Part shown: piece by piece, positions 43,706 to 52,480 of the stretch
Layout: each line of letters opens with the position of its first letter
Position numbering within the stretch: position 1 is the stretch's first letter
Assembly (NCBI GenBank): GCA_000277545.1
Contig: AKXM01000057.1
Location: 100,771-164,770, forward strand
Origin: Enterobacter sp. Ag1
GTDB taxonomy: Bacteria > Pseudomonadota > Gammaproteobacteria > Enterobacterales > Enterobacteriaceae
Reading direction: 5' to 3'
DNA: 64,000 nt
The notes under the pieces: generated by a model
The model's database searches: none
Told to the model about the DNA's origin: nothing
What the model saw: only the letters and a program-made list of their open reading frames with translations
Translations under genes and position numbers: made by a program

Positions 43706-44582
43706 GTTTTCTGGGTCCGTTGTCAACGCGCGTAGCGTACCGCAGCCGCTGTGGTTGCGCCTGCGAAAATCAAAGGGCGTGACGCTCACCGTGCTGATGT
43801 GCTGCCTGGCGCTGCTGTGGGTTAGTCCGTTTATCTGGATGCTTTCATCGGCTTTTAGCGCCAGCACCTTCGGGGAAGGCATGGCCTCAATATTGCCGCG
43901 TTTTCCGCTCACGCTGAATAACTTCCGTGATGCGTGGCAGAGCGCCGACTGGCTCAGTTTGTACGCCAATACCCTGATTTTCAGCTTCGGTACTTTCTTC
44001 GTGCAGCTCATCACCATCACCACCGCCGGGTACGTTTTTGCCTGCCATGAGTTTCGCGGCAAACAGACGCTGTTCCTGCTGTTTCTGGTGCAGCTGATGA
44101 TCATGCCCGTCGTGATGATGGTGCCGAACATGATGACGCTCAAAGCGCTGGGCCTGCTCAATACGCTGACCGGCGTGATGATGCCGTATTTCACCTCCGC
44201 GTTCGGCGTGTTCCTGATGCGTCAGGCGTTTCTCGCCATCCCGAAAGAGCTGGAGGAGGCCGCGCTCATGGAGGGCTGCCGCTGGTGGCAGGTGCTTTAC
44301 CGCGTGCTGCTGCCGATGTGTTGGCCGTCGGTGCTGGCTTTCGCCACCGTGAGTATTACCTACCACTGGAACGAGTACCTCTGGCCGCTAATGATGCTCA
44401 ATGACCCGGACAAGCAGGTGCTGACGGTCGGGCTCGTTTCGTTTGCTATGGGCGCCGAATCCGGCGGCCAGTGGGGCACCATCAGCGCCGGGACCATTAT
44501 GGTTTGCCTGCCGCTGATGCTCGCCTTTATCGCCTTCCAGAAGCAGTTTCTGCGAAGTTTTGGTTTTTCAGGTATCAAGTAA
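43695..44582 (+). CDS. Glycerophosphodiester-type ABC permease, UgpE-like
   Basis: A 295-residue inner-membrane permease of the MalG/UgpE class. After a first helix ending FIWMLSSAF come about five more; the EAA loop is ELEEAALMEGCRWWQVLYRVLLPM, and WNEYLWPLMML near the end is typical. ATG 43695 follows a GGAAAGGGG stretch and overlaps permease 1. Confidence 0.88.
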   Translation: MSVEFSGSVVNARSVPQPLWLRLRKSKGVTLTVLMCCLALLWVSPFIWMLSSAFSASTFGEGMASILPRFPLTLNNFRDAWQSADWLSLYANTLIFSFGTFFVQLITITTAGYVFACHEFRGKQTLFLLFLVQLMIMPVVMMVPNMMTLKALGLLNTLTGVMMPYFTSAFGVFLMRQAFLAIPKELEEAALMEGCRWWQVLYRVLLPMCWPSVLAFATVSITYHWNEYLWPLMMLNDPDKQVLTVGLVSFAMGAESGGQWGTISAGTIMVCLPLMLAFIAFQKQFLRSFGFSGIK

Positions 44583-44593
44583 GGAGTTGAGTG

Positions 44594-45418
44594 ATGTTAT
44601 TGGCCCATATTTCCGACACCCATTTCCGCAGTCAGAACCAGAAACTGTACGGCTTTATCGACATCAACGCGGGCAATGCCGACGTGGCCTCGCAGCTGAA
44701 CGCGCTGCGTGAGCGCCCGGATGCGGTCATCGTCAGCGGGGATATCGTCAACTGCGGGCGCCCTTCAGAGTACGAGGTCGCGCGCCAGGTGCTCGGCACC
44801 ATCAAGTCGCCGCTTTATTTGATCCCCGGCAACCACGACGATAAATCGCATTTTCTGGAATACCTGCGCCCGCTTTGCCCGCCGTTGGGGAACGACCCGG
44901 AAAACATCCGCTATGCGGTGGACGACTTCGCTACCCGGCTGCTGTTTATCGACTCCAGCCTCGCCGGGCACTCTAAGGGCTGGTTGACCGACAATACCGT
45001 GTCCTGGCTTGAAGCGCAGTTAACCACGAGCGGCGACAAGCCCACGGCGGTCTTTATGCACCATCCGCCGCTGCCGCTGGGCAACGCGCAAATGGACAAA
45101 ATCGCCTGCGAAAACGGGCACCTGCTGCTTGATTTGGTCGCCCGTTTCCCGGCGCTGGTGCGTATTTTCTGCGGCCACAACCACAGCCTGACGATGACCC
45201 AATACCGCCAGGCAACGATAGCGACGATTCCCGGCACGGTTCACCAGGTTCCGTATCACTTTGAGGACAGCCGCCCGTATTACGATCTGTCGCCGCCGTC
45301 TTGCCTGATGCACCGCCAGGTGGGCGACCAGTGGGTCAGCTATCAGCATTCTCTGGCGCATTATGCTGGCCCGTGGCTGTATGACGCGGCGATCAGTTGC
45401 CCGACGGATGAGTATTAA
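44594..45418 (+). CDS. gpdQ: Glycerophosphodiesterase GpdQ, binuclear metallophosphoesterase
   Basis: GpdQ hydrolyses glycerophosphodiesters and a wide range of other phosphodiesters in the cytosol. All metal ligands are visible: Asp 8 and His 10 (SDTHF), Asp 50 (SGDIVN), Asn 80 (GNHDD), His 156 (MHHPP), His 195 and His 197 (CGHNHS). The 274 residues equal the length of the Enterobacter aerogenes enzyme and the sequence is very close to it from end to end. ATG 44594 lies 7 nt after GGAG; GTG 44591 is less likely. Being inside the importer operon, it probably cleaves the imported diester to glycerol-3-phosphate and an alcohol. Confidence 0.95.
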   Translation: MLLAHISDTHFRSQNQKLYGFIDINAGNADVASQLNALRERPDAVIVSGDIVNCGRPSEYEVARQVLGTIKSPLYLIPGNHDDKSHFLEYLRPLCPPLGNDPENIRYAVDDFATRLLFIDSSLAGHSKGWLTDNTVSWLEAQLTTSGDKPTAVFMHHPPLPLGNAQMDKIACENGHLLLDLVARFPALVRIFCGHNHSLTMTQYRQATIATIPGTVHQVPYHFEDSRPYYDLSPPSCLMHRQVGDQWVSYQHSLAHYAGPWLYDAAISCPTDEY

Positions 45419-45423
45419 TCGCT

Positions 45424-46497
45424 ATGTTAAGACTGAATCAGGTAAGCAAGCAGTTTGAAGGCAAAGCGGCGCTGAACGCGCTGTCGCTCAGCATCGACGA
45501 AGGCGAGTTTGTGGTTCTGGTCGGCCCGTCCGGCTGCGGCAAAAGTACGCTGTTGCGGATGCTGGCGGGGCTGGAAGAGGTTAGCGGCGGCGAGATTTGG
45601 CTCGGCGGCGAGAACATTACTGCGATGTCGCCGCGTGAGCGCAACTTCGCGATGATCTTCCAGAACTATGCGCTGTTTCCGCACCTGACGGTACGGGACA
45701 ACATCACCTTTGGCATGAAGATCCGTAAAGAAGATAAAGCCAGCTGGCAGCCGCGCCTCGAGCAGGTGGTCACGATGCTGCAGCTGGGTGAAATGCTCGA
45801 CCGTAAACCGGCCAAGCTGTCCGGTGGGCAGCGTCAGCGTGTGGCAATGGCGAGAGCCATTGTGCGCAATCCGCGTCTGTTCCTGATGGATGAACCGCTC
45901 TCTAACCTGGATGCCCGCCTGCGCACCGAGGTGCGCGACAGCATCATGGCGCTGCATCATCAGCTTAAAACCACCACCATCTACGTCACCCACGATCAGA
46001 CGGAAGCCATGTCGATGGCGGATCGCATAGTGGTGATGAACGGCGGCGTGGTGCAGCAGGTGGGCGAGCCGGAGCACCTTTATGCCCATCCAGCCAACCT
46101 GTTTGTTGCCGGTTTTATTGGCTCCCCGGCCATGAATTTGGTTTCTCTGCCTTGTGAAAACGGCCGCGTTTTGCCCGCCACGATGAATTTGCCTCTGCCG
46201 CCTGCTGCGGAAAAAGCGCAAAGCGTCTGGTTCGGGATCCGCCCCGAGCACCTCACCGACAGGCCAGAAAACGGGCACCTGACGCTAACGGCGACGGTGC
46301 TGCAACGAGAACTGATGGGCGCAGATTATCTGCTCCATGTCAGTACCCCCCTGGGAACGTTACGCTACACCCGTCGCCACCGCGGCGAGGTACCAGAAAA
46401 AGGCGATACGCTTACCCTCGGTTTTTCTTCATCGGATATACACCTTTTCCACACAGACCTTCACCACAACTTACACCAGGAGATTGACCATGTTTAA
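45424..46497 (+). CDS. ABC importer ATPase, UgpC-like
   Basis: A 357-residue CUT1-type ATPase with Walker A GPSGCGKSTLLRM near residue 35, signature LSGGQRQRVAMARA, Walker B LFLMDEPLSNLDA and a C-terminal MalK-like OB domain (WFGIRPEHLTD). It lies 5 bp after gpdQ and overlaps the binding-protein gene by 8 nt. Confidence 0.9.
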   Translation: MLRLNQVSKQFEGKAALNALSLSIDEGEFVVLVGPSGCGKSTLLRMLAGLEEVSGGEIWLGGENITAMSPRERNFAMIFQNYALFPHLTVRDNITFGMKIRKEDKASWQPRLEQVVTMLQLGEMLDRKPAKLSGGQRQRVAMARAIVRNPRLFLMDEPLSNLDARLRTEVRDSIMALHHQLKTTTIYVTHDQTEAMSMADRIVVMNGGVVQQVGEPEHLYAHPANLFVAGFIGSPAMNLVSLPCENGRVLPATMNLPLPPAAEKAQSVWFGIRPEHLTDRPENGHLTLTATVLQRELMGADYLLHVSTPLGTLRYTRRHRGEVPEKGDTLTLGFSSSDIHLFHTDLHHNLHQEIDHV

Positions 46498-47812
46498 CCC
46501 CCTGATGCATAAATGGCGGGCGCTTGCCGTTTGCTGTTCGCTGGCCGTGAGCGGCGCAGCGCTGGCAAAAGAGAAAATTGATTTTATGTTCCCGGCGCCG
46601 GTCGACGGCAAGCTGACAATGGAGATGACCCGCGTCATCAAGGCGTTTAACGATTCGCAGCAGGACGTCGAAGTCCGCGGTATTTTTACCGGCAGCTACG
46701 ACACCACCAAAATTAAAGCGGAATCCGCCCAGAAAGCCGGGCAGCCGCCGGCGCTGGTCATTATGTCGGCCAACTTCACCACCGACCTTGCGCTAAAAGA
46801 CGAAATCCTGCCGATGGACGAGCTGTTTAAATACGGCAACCGCAAGGCGGGCGATTTCCTGATGAACGATTTCTGGCCAGCAATGCACAAGAATGCCCAG
46901 GTAATGGGCGTGACGTACGCGATTCCGTTCCATAACTCCACGCCAATCCTGTACTACAACAAAACCATGTTCGATCAGGCAGGCATCAAGCAGCCGCCGC
47001 AGACCTGGGCCGAAATGCTGGCCGATGCGAAGAAGCTGACCGACGCCAGCAAAGGGCGGTGGGGCATCATGCTGCCGTCCACCAACGACGATTACGGCGG
47101 CTGGATCTTCTCCTCGCTGGTTCGAGCCAATGGCGGTAACTACTTCAACGAAAACTATCCGGGCGAAGTGTATTACGACTCGCCGACCACCATTGGCGCG
47201 CTGCGCTTCTGGCAGAACATGGTTTACCGCGACAAAGTGATGCCGTCCGGCGTGCTTAACTCCAAGCAGATCAGCGCTGCGTTCTTCAGCGGTAAACTGG
47301 GCATGGCGATGCTGAGCACCGGCGCGCTGGGCTTTATGCGCGAAAACAGCAAAGATTTTGATATGGAAGTGGCGATGATGCCCGCCAAAGAACAGCGGGC
47401 GGTGCCTATCGGCGGCGCGAGCCTGGTCAGCTTCAAGGGCATTTCCGACGCGCAGAAAAAGGCGGCTTATCAGTTCCTGACGTATCTGGTTAGCCCGCAG
47501 GTTAACGGCGCGTGGAGCCGTTTCACCGGGTATTTCTCCCCGCTGAAGGCCTCCTACGACACGCCGGAAATGAAAGAATACCTGCAGAAAGATCCGCGGG
47601 CGCAAATCGCGCTGGATCAGCTGAAATATGCCCATCCCTGGTATTCGACTTATGAAACGGTTGCCGTTCGTCAGGCGATGGAAAACCAGTTGGCGGCGGT
47701 GGTGAACGATCAAAAGGTGACCCCGGAAGCGGCAGCGAAATCTGCCCAGCAAACGGCGGACAGCCTGATGAAGCCGTATGTTGAGAAAACCGCGCTGGCC
47801 GATGTGAAGTAA
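46490..47812 (+). CDS. Periplasmic binding protein, UgpB-like
   Basis: A 440-residue solute-binding protein (SBP_bac_8 type) with a signal peptide ending AVSGAALA and a mature start KEKIDFMFPAPVDGKL. CAGGAG lies 7 nt before ATG 46490; the long open frame upstream is inside the ATPase gene. TWAEMLADAKKL and YGGWIFSSLVRANGG are typical of UgpB-like proteins for glycerol-3-phosphate and glycerophosphodiesters. Last gene of the Pho-box operon. Confidence 0.88.
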   Translation: MFNPLMHKWRALAVCCSLAVSGAALAKEKIDFMFPAPVDGKLTMEMTRVIKAFNDSQQDVEVRGIFTGSYDTTKIKAESAQKAGQPPALVIMSANFTTDLALKDEILPMDELFKYGNRKAGDFLMNDFWPAMHKNAQVMGVTYAIPFHNSTPILYYNKTMFDQAGIKQPPQTWAEMLADAKKLTDASKGRWGIMLPSTNDDYGGWIFSSLVRANGGNYFNENYPGEVYYDSPTTIGALRFWQNMVYRDKVMPSGVLNSKQISAAFFSGKLGMAMLSTGALGFMRENSKDFDMEVAMMPAKEQRAVPIGGASLVSFKGISDAQKKAAYQFLTYLVSPQVNGAWSRFTGYFSPLKASYDTPEMKEYLQKDPRAQIALDQLKYAHPWYSTYETVAVRQAMENQLAAVVNDQKVTPEAAAKSAQQTADSLMKPYVEKTALADVK

Positions 47813-47834
47813 AATCCCCACGTTTACCTTTTCA

Positions 47835-47853
47835 CGGGCGGTTTTACCGCCCG
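47835..47853 (+). terminator. Hairpin ending the Ugp-like operon
   Basis: A 7-bp GC stem (CGGGCGG with CCGCCCG) around TTTTA, 22 bp after the last stop; the T-run downstream is weak. Confidence 0.6.
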
Positions 47854-47943
47854 CTATCTTCGTGTTAAAAACTCACTTTCTGACTATAACAGTTGTACAA
47901 AACAGCGTATTTTTAGCGCTGTGATATAGACAGGGAGCAGCGC

Positions 47944-49371
47944 ATGAAAAAGTACCAGCAGCTGGCACAGCAGATCCTCGACCAGATTGCCCTCGGCGTC
48001 TGGCAGCCGGGGGATCGTTTGCCGTCGCTGCGCGAGCAGGTCGGCCACAGTGGCATGAGCTTTATGACCGTCGGCCACGCCTATCAGATGCTGGAAAGCC
48101 AGGGGGCGATTGTGGCCAGGCCGCAGTCCGGCTACTACGTTGCGCCCCGACCGGTGGCACGCACCGCGCCGCCTGCGGTGCAGGTCACTCGCGCGGAAAC
48201 CGTCGATATCAATACCTATATTTTTGATGTGCTGCAGGCAAGCACGGATGCTTCCGTGGTGCCGTTTGGCTCTGCGTTCCCGGATCCTCGCCTGTTTCCG
48301 CTCCAGTCGCTCCACCGTTCAATGGCGGCGGTCAGCAAAACGGCGACCGCCATCAGCGTGATTGAAAGCCTGCCGCCGGGCAACGAAGCGCTGCGCCACG
48401 CCATCGCCCAGCGCTACGCCCAGCAGGGGATGCATGTTTCACCGGACGAAATTGTTATCACCGCCGGCGCGCTTGAGGCGCTCAACCTCAGTCTGCAGGC
48501 GGTGACCGAGCCGGGTGACTGGGTAATTGTCGAAAACCCTTGCTTCTACGGCGCGCTGCAGGCGCTGGAGCGTCTGAGGCTGAAAGCGCTCTCGGTCGCC
48601 ACTGACCCGGTAAGCGGGATCGATCTCGATGCCCTGGCGCAGGCTCTGGCCGAATACCCGGTCAAAGCCTGTTGGCTAATGACCAACAGCCAGAACCCGC
48701 TGGGCGTGACGCTGCCGCCGGAAAAAAAAGCGCGGCTGGTGCAACTGTTGCGGGCACATAACGTCACGCTGATTGAGGATGACGTGTACAGCGAGCTTTA
48801 TTACGGGCGGGAAAGGCCGCTGCCTGCCCGGGCGTATGATGCCCACGATATGACTCTGCATTGCTCCTCGTTTTCAAAATGCCTGGTGGCCGGATTTCGC
48901 ATCGGCTGGGTCGCCGCCGGGAAGCACGCCCGCCGCATTCAGCAGTTGCAGCTGATGAGCACCTTGTCCACCAGTTCGCCGATGCAGCTGGCGCTGGTCG
49001 ATTTTCTGGCTACCCGCCGCTATGACACACACCTGCGCCGCCTCCGGCGGCAGCTGGCAGAACGCAAGCAGCAGGCCTGGCAAACGCTAAGTGAGCTTTT
49101 CCCTCCTGAAGTCAAAATCCACCGCAGCGAAAGCGGCTATTTCCTGTGGATTGAACTGCCGGAGGGGCTGGATACCAGCCTGCTTAACGAGCGGGCGCTG
49201 GCGCATAAGATAAGCATCGCCCCGGGGAAAATGTTCACCACCGGCAGGGCATGGGATAACTATTTCCGCTTCAACGCCTCGTGGAACTGGGGCGAAAGAG
49301 AGCGCCAGGCCGTGGTGACGTTGTCACGTTTAATCAAGGAATTGATTGAGGAACACCATGTACAAGACTGA
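47944..49371 (+). CDS. ydcR: MocR/PdxR-type regulator YdcR
   Basis: A GntR winged helix (residues 1-70, with PGDRLPSLREQVGHSGMSFM) is fused to a fold-type I aminotransferase-like domain. The PLP-binding Lys lies in SSFSKCLVAGFRIG and the NP motif in TNSQNPLG. Sequence closely follows E. coli YdcR throughout, 475 residues. In E. coli it neighbours ydcSTUV-patD; here patD is 3 kb downstream and ydcSTUV is absent between. Target genes are unknown. The last bases overlap the GNAT gene. Confidence 0.92.
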   Translation: MKKYQQLAQQILDQIALGVWQPGDRLPSLREQVGHSGMSFMTVGHAYQMLESQGAIVARPQSGYYVAPRPVARTAPPAVQVTRAETVDINTYIFDVLQASTDASVVPFGSAFPDPRLFPLQSLHRSMAAVSKTATAISVIESLPPGNEALRHAIAQRYAQQGMHVSPDEIVITAGALEALNLSLQAVTEPGDWVIVENPCFYGALQALERLRLKALSVATDPVSGIDLDALAQALAEYPVKACWLMTNSQNPLGVTLPPEKKARLVQLLRAHNVTLIEDDVYSELYYGRERPLPARAYDAHDMTLHCSSFSKCLVAGFRIGWVAAGKHARRIQQLQLMSTLSTSSPMQLALVDFLATRRYDTHLRRLRRQLAERKQQAWQTLSELFPPEVKIHRSESGYFLWIELPEGLDTSLLNERALAHKISIAPGKMFTTGRAWDNYFRFNASWNWGERERQAVVTLSRLIKELIEEHHVQD

Positions 49372-49888
49372 ACGATTGCTGCTGAGAGCGTGGCGAGACG
49401 AGGACTTGGTTCCGTTTGCCGAAATGAACGCTGACCCGGAGGTGATGCGCTATTTCTTGCAGCCCCTGACGTCGGAAGAGAGCCAGCGTTACCTCGAGAC
49501 ATTCCGTCAGCGTATGGCTGAAAACGGCTTTGGCTTCTGGGCGGTGGAAGAGCAACGCAGCAGTGAGCTGGTCGGGTTTGTGGGCCTGAATCGCCCTGGC
49601 TACTCGCTGCCGTTTGGCCCCTGTGTCGAGGTCGGCTGGCGGCTTCGAAAAGCGTTTTGGGGCAAAGGGTACGCGCCTGAGGCCGCGAGGGAAGCGCTGC
49701 GCATTGGTTTCGACGAATACGATCTGGACAGCATTGAGGCTTTTACCGCGCTGCCAAATTTGCCGTCTCAGCGGGTGATGGAGAAGCTGGGCATGCGCCG
49801 AAGCGGAGAGTTTGACCATCCCATGGTGCCGGAGCAGCATCCGCTGCTCCGGCATGTCTGGTATCAGATTCACCGGCAGGAGGTTTAA
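49358..49888 (+). CDS. GNAT acetyltransferase, RimJ/RimL-like
   Basis: A 176-residue protein with the GNAT pattern: TERLLLRAWRDEDL at the start, GWRLRKAFWGKGYAPEAAREAL (acetyl-CoA-binding R/Q-x-x-G-x-G/A) near residue 100 and NLPSQRVMEKLGMRR. GAGG lies 6 nt before ATG 49358, which overlaps the ydcR end, so the pair is probably co-expressed. The substrate is unknown. Confidence 0.88.
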   Translation: MYKTERLLLRAWRDEDLVPFAEMNADPEVMRYFLQPLTSEESQRYLETFRQRMAENGFGFWAVEEQRSSELVGFVGLNRPGYSLPFGPCVEVGWRLRKAFWGKGYAPEAAREALRIGFDEYDLDSIEAFTALPNLPSQRVMEKLGMRRSGEFDHPMVPEQHPLLRHVWYQIHRQEV

Positions 49889-49906
49889 AAGCCGGCGAAC
49901 CGGCTT
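49889..49906. terminator. Tetraloop terminator between convergent genes
   Basis: AAGCCGG and CCGGCTT close a CGAA loop (TTCG on the minus strand), with a T-tract on the minus side, so it mainly ends the minus-strand hydrolase gene. Confidence 0.7.
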
Positions 49907-49915
49907 GTGTCACCG

Positions 49916-50788
49916 CTATTCTGTCGGTTGAAAAACGTAATGGTCGCCTTTAGCCACAATATGCCCGACGCCCGGGAACGGGAAGTGCGGGGCAAAAATC
50001 AGTTCACGATCGGCGGCCAGTCTGGCCAGCAGCGCTTTGCGGTTGGCTATGCCTTCCTGGCGATCGTTGTCATAGGCAATCGCCCATTCGGGCTTCGTCA
50101 GCGACACAATCGAGCTGTGCGCCGAGTCGCCAATGTCTAAAAGTCGCTGCTTGCCGGAGACAATCTGGTAGCCAACGTGCCCCGGCGTGTGGCCCGGCAG
50201 CGGCACAGAGGTAATCCCCGGCAGCACCTGGTCGCCTGGCTTAAAGGTTTTCACCTGCGGCTGGATGGCCTCAGCCAGTGCCTTCATCTTCGGCAGCGTT
50301 TGCAGCCATGCCCAGTCCGGGGCGGAGATTTGCACCGTGGCGTGGGGGAATGCCTGCTTGCCGTCCGCCGTCAGCAGCCCGCCAACATGGTCGCCGTGAA
50401 CGTGGGTGATCAGCACATCGGTTACCTGCTCTGGCTTATAACCCGCCTTTGCGAGGCTCTCAACCAGCTGGCCCTGAGCGTTGGGGCCAAGCCCGGTATC
50501 CAGCAGAATGACTTTACTGCCGTCTTTCACCAGCAGGGCATCGACGCTGAGCTTAATCTTGTCCGTCGGCGCGCCCGCCGCAGACAGCACTTCGGCCACC
50601 GATTTTTCTCCCACGTCGACGCCAATCACTTTGCCATCGTTGGGCAGGGTGTTGTTTTTATCGTGCAGCGCGGTTAGCTCAAGCTTGCCGAGCGGAAAAG
50701 TTTTAAACGCCGCGCCTGCGTTATCCGCCAGCGCGAAGGCGGAGTAGCTGGCCGCAAACAGAACTGAAACGAGCAGTTTTTTGATCAT
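49916..50788 (-). CDS. Secreted metallo-beta-lactamase-fold hydrolase
   Basis: A 290-residue protein with a signal peptide (LLVSVLFAASYSAFALA) and the zinc motif THVHGDHVGG near residue 125, plus PLPGHTPGHVGY and DIGDSAHSS. The pattern resembles lactonase-like MBL proteins (AHL lactonase / MPH family) that sit in the periplasm. Substrate unknown; lactone or phosphotriester hydrolysis is possible. Transcribed alone. Confidence 0.85.
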   Translation of the reverse strand: MIKKLLVSVLFAASYSAFALADNAGAAFKTFPLGKLELTALHDKNNTLPNDGKVIGVDVGEKSVAEVLSAAGAPTDKIKLSVDALLVKDGSKVILLDTGLGPNAQGQLVESLAKAGYKPEQVTDVLITHVHGDHVGGLLTADGKQAFPHATVQISAPDWAWLQTLPKMKALAEAIQPQVKTFKPGDQVLPGITSVPLPGHTPGHVGYQIVSGKQRLLDIGDSAHSSIVSLTKPEWAIAYDNDRQEGIANRKALLARLAADRELIFAPHFPFPGVGHIVAKGDHYVFQPTE

Positions 50789-50933
50789 GACTGTTCCCTT
50801 TATGCATCAGGTTAATTACCGGAAACCCATTGTTACTACTGACATGTTACCGCAACAGATTTTAAGTAAAGCATCTACGCTGATTAGTGGTTAGCTGCTT
50901 GGGCGGGTTTACATTTTGCATTGGGGGTTAAAG

Positions 50934-51725
50934 ATGAAGCGTAAAACACTAAGTTACGGGCTGCCTGTCAGCCTTTTTTTGGCGGCGCTGAGCGGTAGCG
51001 CATGGGCCGAGAGCGGCCAGACCGCGCCGGGTGAAAACTACCCGGTGCTGACAAAGGACTATCTGCTGCAATCCTTTGATGGCAGTGAAAAACCGAATGA
51101 AGTGAAGATCACGTCGGGGCTGCATAACCGCTATTTCTACAGCAACTGCGGTGGGGACAAAAGCTGTGATTCTGCCATTCCGGCGGGGGCGATGGTGTTT
51201 AAAGCCCCGTCCGGGTTTGGATCTACGCCGCACAGTGAATTTCCTCGCGTCGAGCTGAGAGCCACGCACAATTTTGTTAACGGCAGCGAGTTTGACAATG
51301 AGCAGCGCGGGTCGGTGTATACCGTCAAAAATCCGTCCACGCGCTCAATTATTTTTGCTCAAATTCACGGCGACAAACCCGGCGGCTCAGAGATGCTGAA
51401 ACTGCGCTGGGAAGACGGCGCGATAGTGGCGGGCGTGAAAGAAAACTACGGCGACCCGGAAAAACGCACCACGCTGCTTTCGGGCGTCGGGCTGAAAGAC
51501 AAAATTGATTACAGCATCAAAGCCAAAGGCACGGCGAGCGGCATGAAGGTGACGGTGGAGGCCAGCGCCGGAGGCAAAAAGGCCAGCCAAACCTTTGACT
51601 ATCCGAAGCAGGGCTGGGAAGGGATCCAGCTATACTTCAAGGCGGGCAACTATAACCAGGACAAAAACAAGGATGGTTCTGAATCGGTGGTGGCCTACAG
51701 CAAGCTTGACGTACGCTACAAGTAA
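50934..51725 (+). CDS. Secreted PL7 alginate lyase
   Basis: A beta-jelly-roll polysaccharide lyase of 263 residues with a signal peptide ending GSAWA. The three PL7 active-site strands are seen: RVELR, QIH (FAQIHGD) and YFKAGNYNQ. The Ile in QIH is usually linked to activity on guluronate-containing blocks. GGGGG lies upstream of ATG 50934. The enzyme cleaves alginate by beta-elimination. There are no alginate uptake genes next to it. Confidence 0.93.
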   Translation: MKRKTLSYGLPVSLFLAALSGSAWAESGQTAPGENYPVLTKDYLLQSFDGSEKPNEVKITSGLHNRYFYSNCGGDKSCDSAIPAGAMVFKAPSGFGSTPHSEFPRVELRATHNFVNGSEFDNEQRGSVYTVKNPSTRSIIFAQIHGDKPGGSEMLKLRWEDGAIVAGVKENYGDPEKRTTLLSGVGLKDKIDYSIKAKGTASGMKVTVEASAGGKKASQTFDYPKQGWEGIQLYFKAGNYNQDKNKDGSESVVAYSKLDVRYK

Positions 51726-51736
51726 GCGAGTTAAAA

Positions 51737-51759
51737 CCGGCAGCCGGAGTGGCTGCCGG
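51737..51759. terminator. Bidirectional terminator
   Basis: CCGGCAGCC pairs perfectly with GGCTGCCGG around a 5-nt loop, between the convergent alginate lyase and di-Mop genes. Confidence 0.75.
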
Positions 51760-51770
51760 ACGTTATGGCG

Positions 51771-52199
51771 TTATTTTTTTACCGCAATCAGCACGGATGA
51801 GGCTTTCACCAGTGCCAGCAGGCGAGACCCCACCTTCAGCGCCATTTCATCAGCGGCTTCGTTAGTCACCACGGCGGTTAATGCAAAACCCGCGTCCGTT
51901 TGAATATGCACGGTGGTGTTCACCGCGCCTTCCGCGATGGCTTTCACCGCGCCTGGGAACTGGTTCCGGGCGGAGAAGTGATAGCCGCAGTCTTCGCTGG
52001 CCAGCACCACCCACGGGGCTTTGATCAGGGCCAACGCTTCTTTGCCGTTAACCAGGCCTAAGGCTTCCTTGCTGCTGCGGGTCACCACAGCGACCAGCTT
52101 GCCGCCGCCGTTCAGGGTTAATTCTATTTCGTCGTTAACGGCGCCGGCCGTGACGTTGCTGATGGTGCCGGTTAACTGATTGCGGGCGGAAATACTCAT
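51771..52199 (-). CDS. Molybdate-binding protein with two Mop domains
   Basis: The 142-residue protein is a tandem repeat of two Mop/TOBE domains. Each begins SARNQ (SARNQLTGTISNVTAGAVNDE and SARNQFPGAVKAIAEGAVNT) and ends LIKAPWVVLA / LVKASSVLIAV, as in ModG/Mop storage proteins. Cytosolic molybdate storage or homeostasis is likely. No mod transport genes lie nearby. Confidence 0.88.
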   Translation of the reverse strand: MSISARNQLTGTISNVTAGAVNDEIELTLNGGGKLVAVVTRSSKEALGLVNGKEALALIKAPWVVLASEDCGYHFSARNQFPGAVKAIAEGAVNTTVHIQTDAGFALTAVVTNEAADEMALKVGSRLLALVKASSVLIAVKK

Positions 52200-52480
52200 G
52201 GTGCCTCCTGGCGGTGAACTAAGAAAAAGACTGCCTAAAGCATAGGGGGATCCCGCCTTCTTTTCATATTAATTTTCAATAGATACCTCATTTGCGCCGC
52301 GGCCTGTTATACCAAAGGGGAGCGCCGGGACAGGCTTACTGCGCAGTGCATCACAACCTGGTGAAAATCACCGCCCGGCACCGCTGCCGCCGTCAAGCCG
52401 ACGCTATGCTTTTTACTTCAGTCCTTTTAAGCCAGAACGCCGCTGGGGCCATGATTATCAGAACGGGAAAGGAGATAGGG

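Noticed and set aside
46793..47821. Minus-strand reading frame of 342 codons opposite the UgpB-like gene
   Set aside because: Shadow frame caused by the GC-rich third positions of the real gene; no family features.
52292..52480. 63-codon N-terminal extension of patD
   Set aside because: The known N-terminus and a good AAGGAG site support ATG 52481; the extension has no homology.
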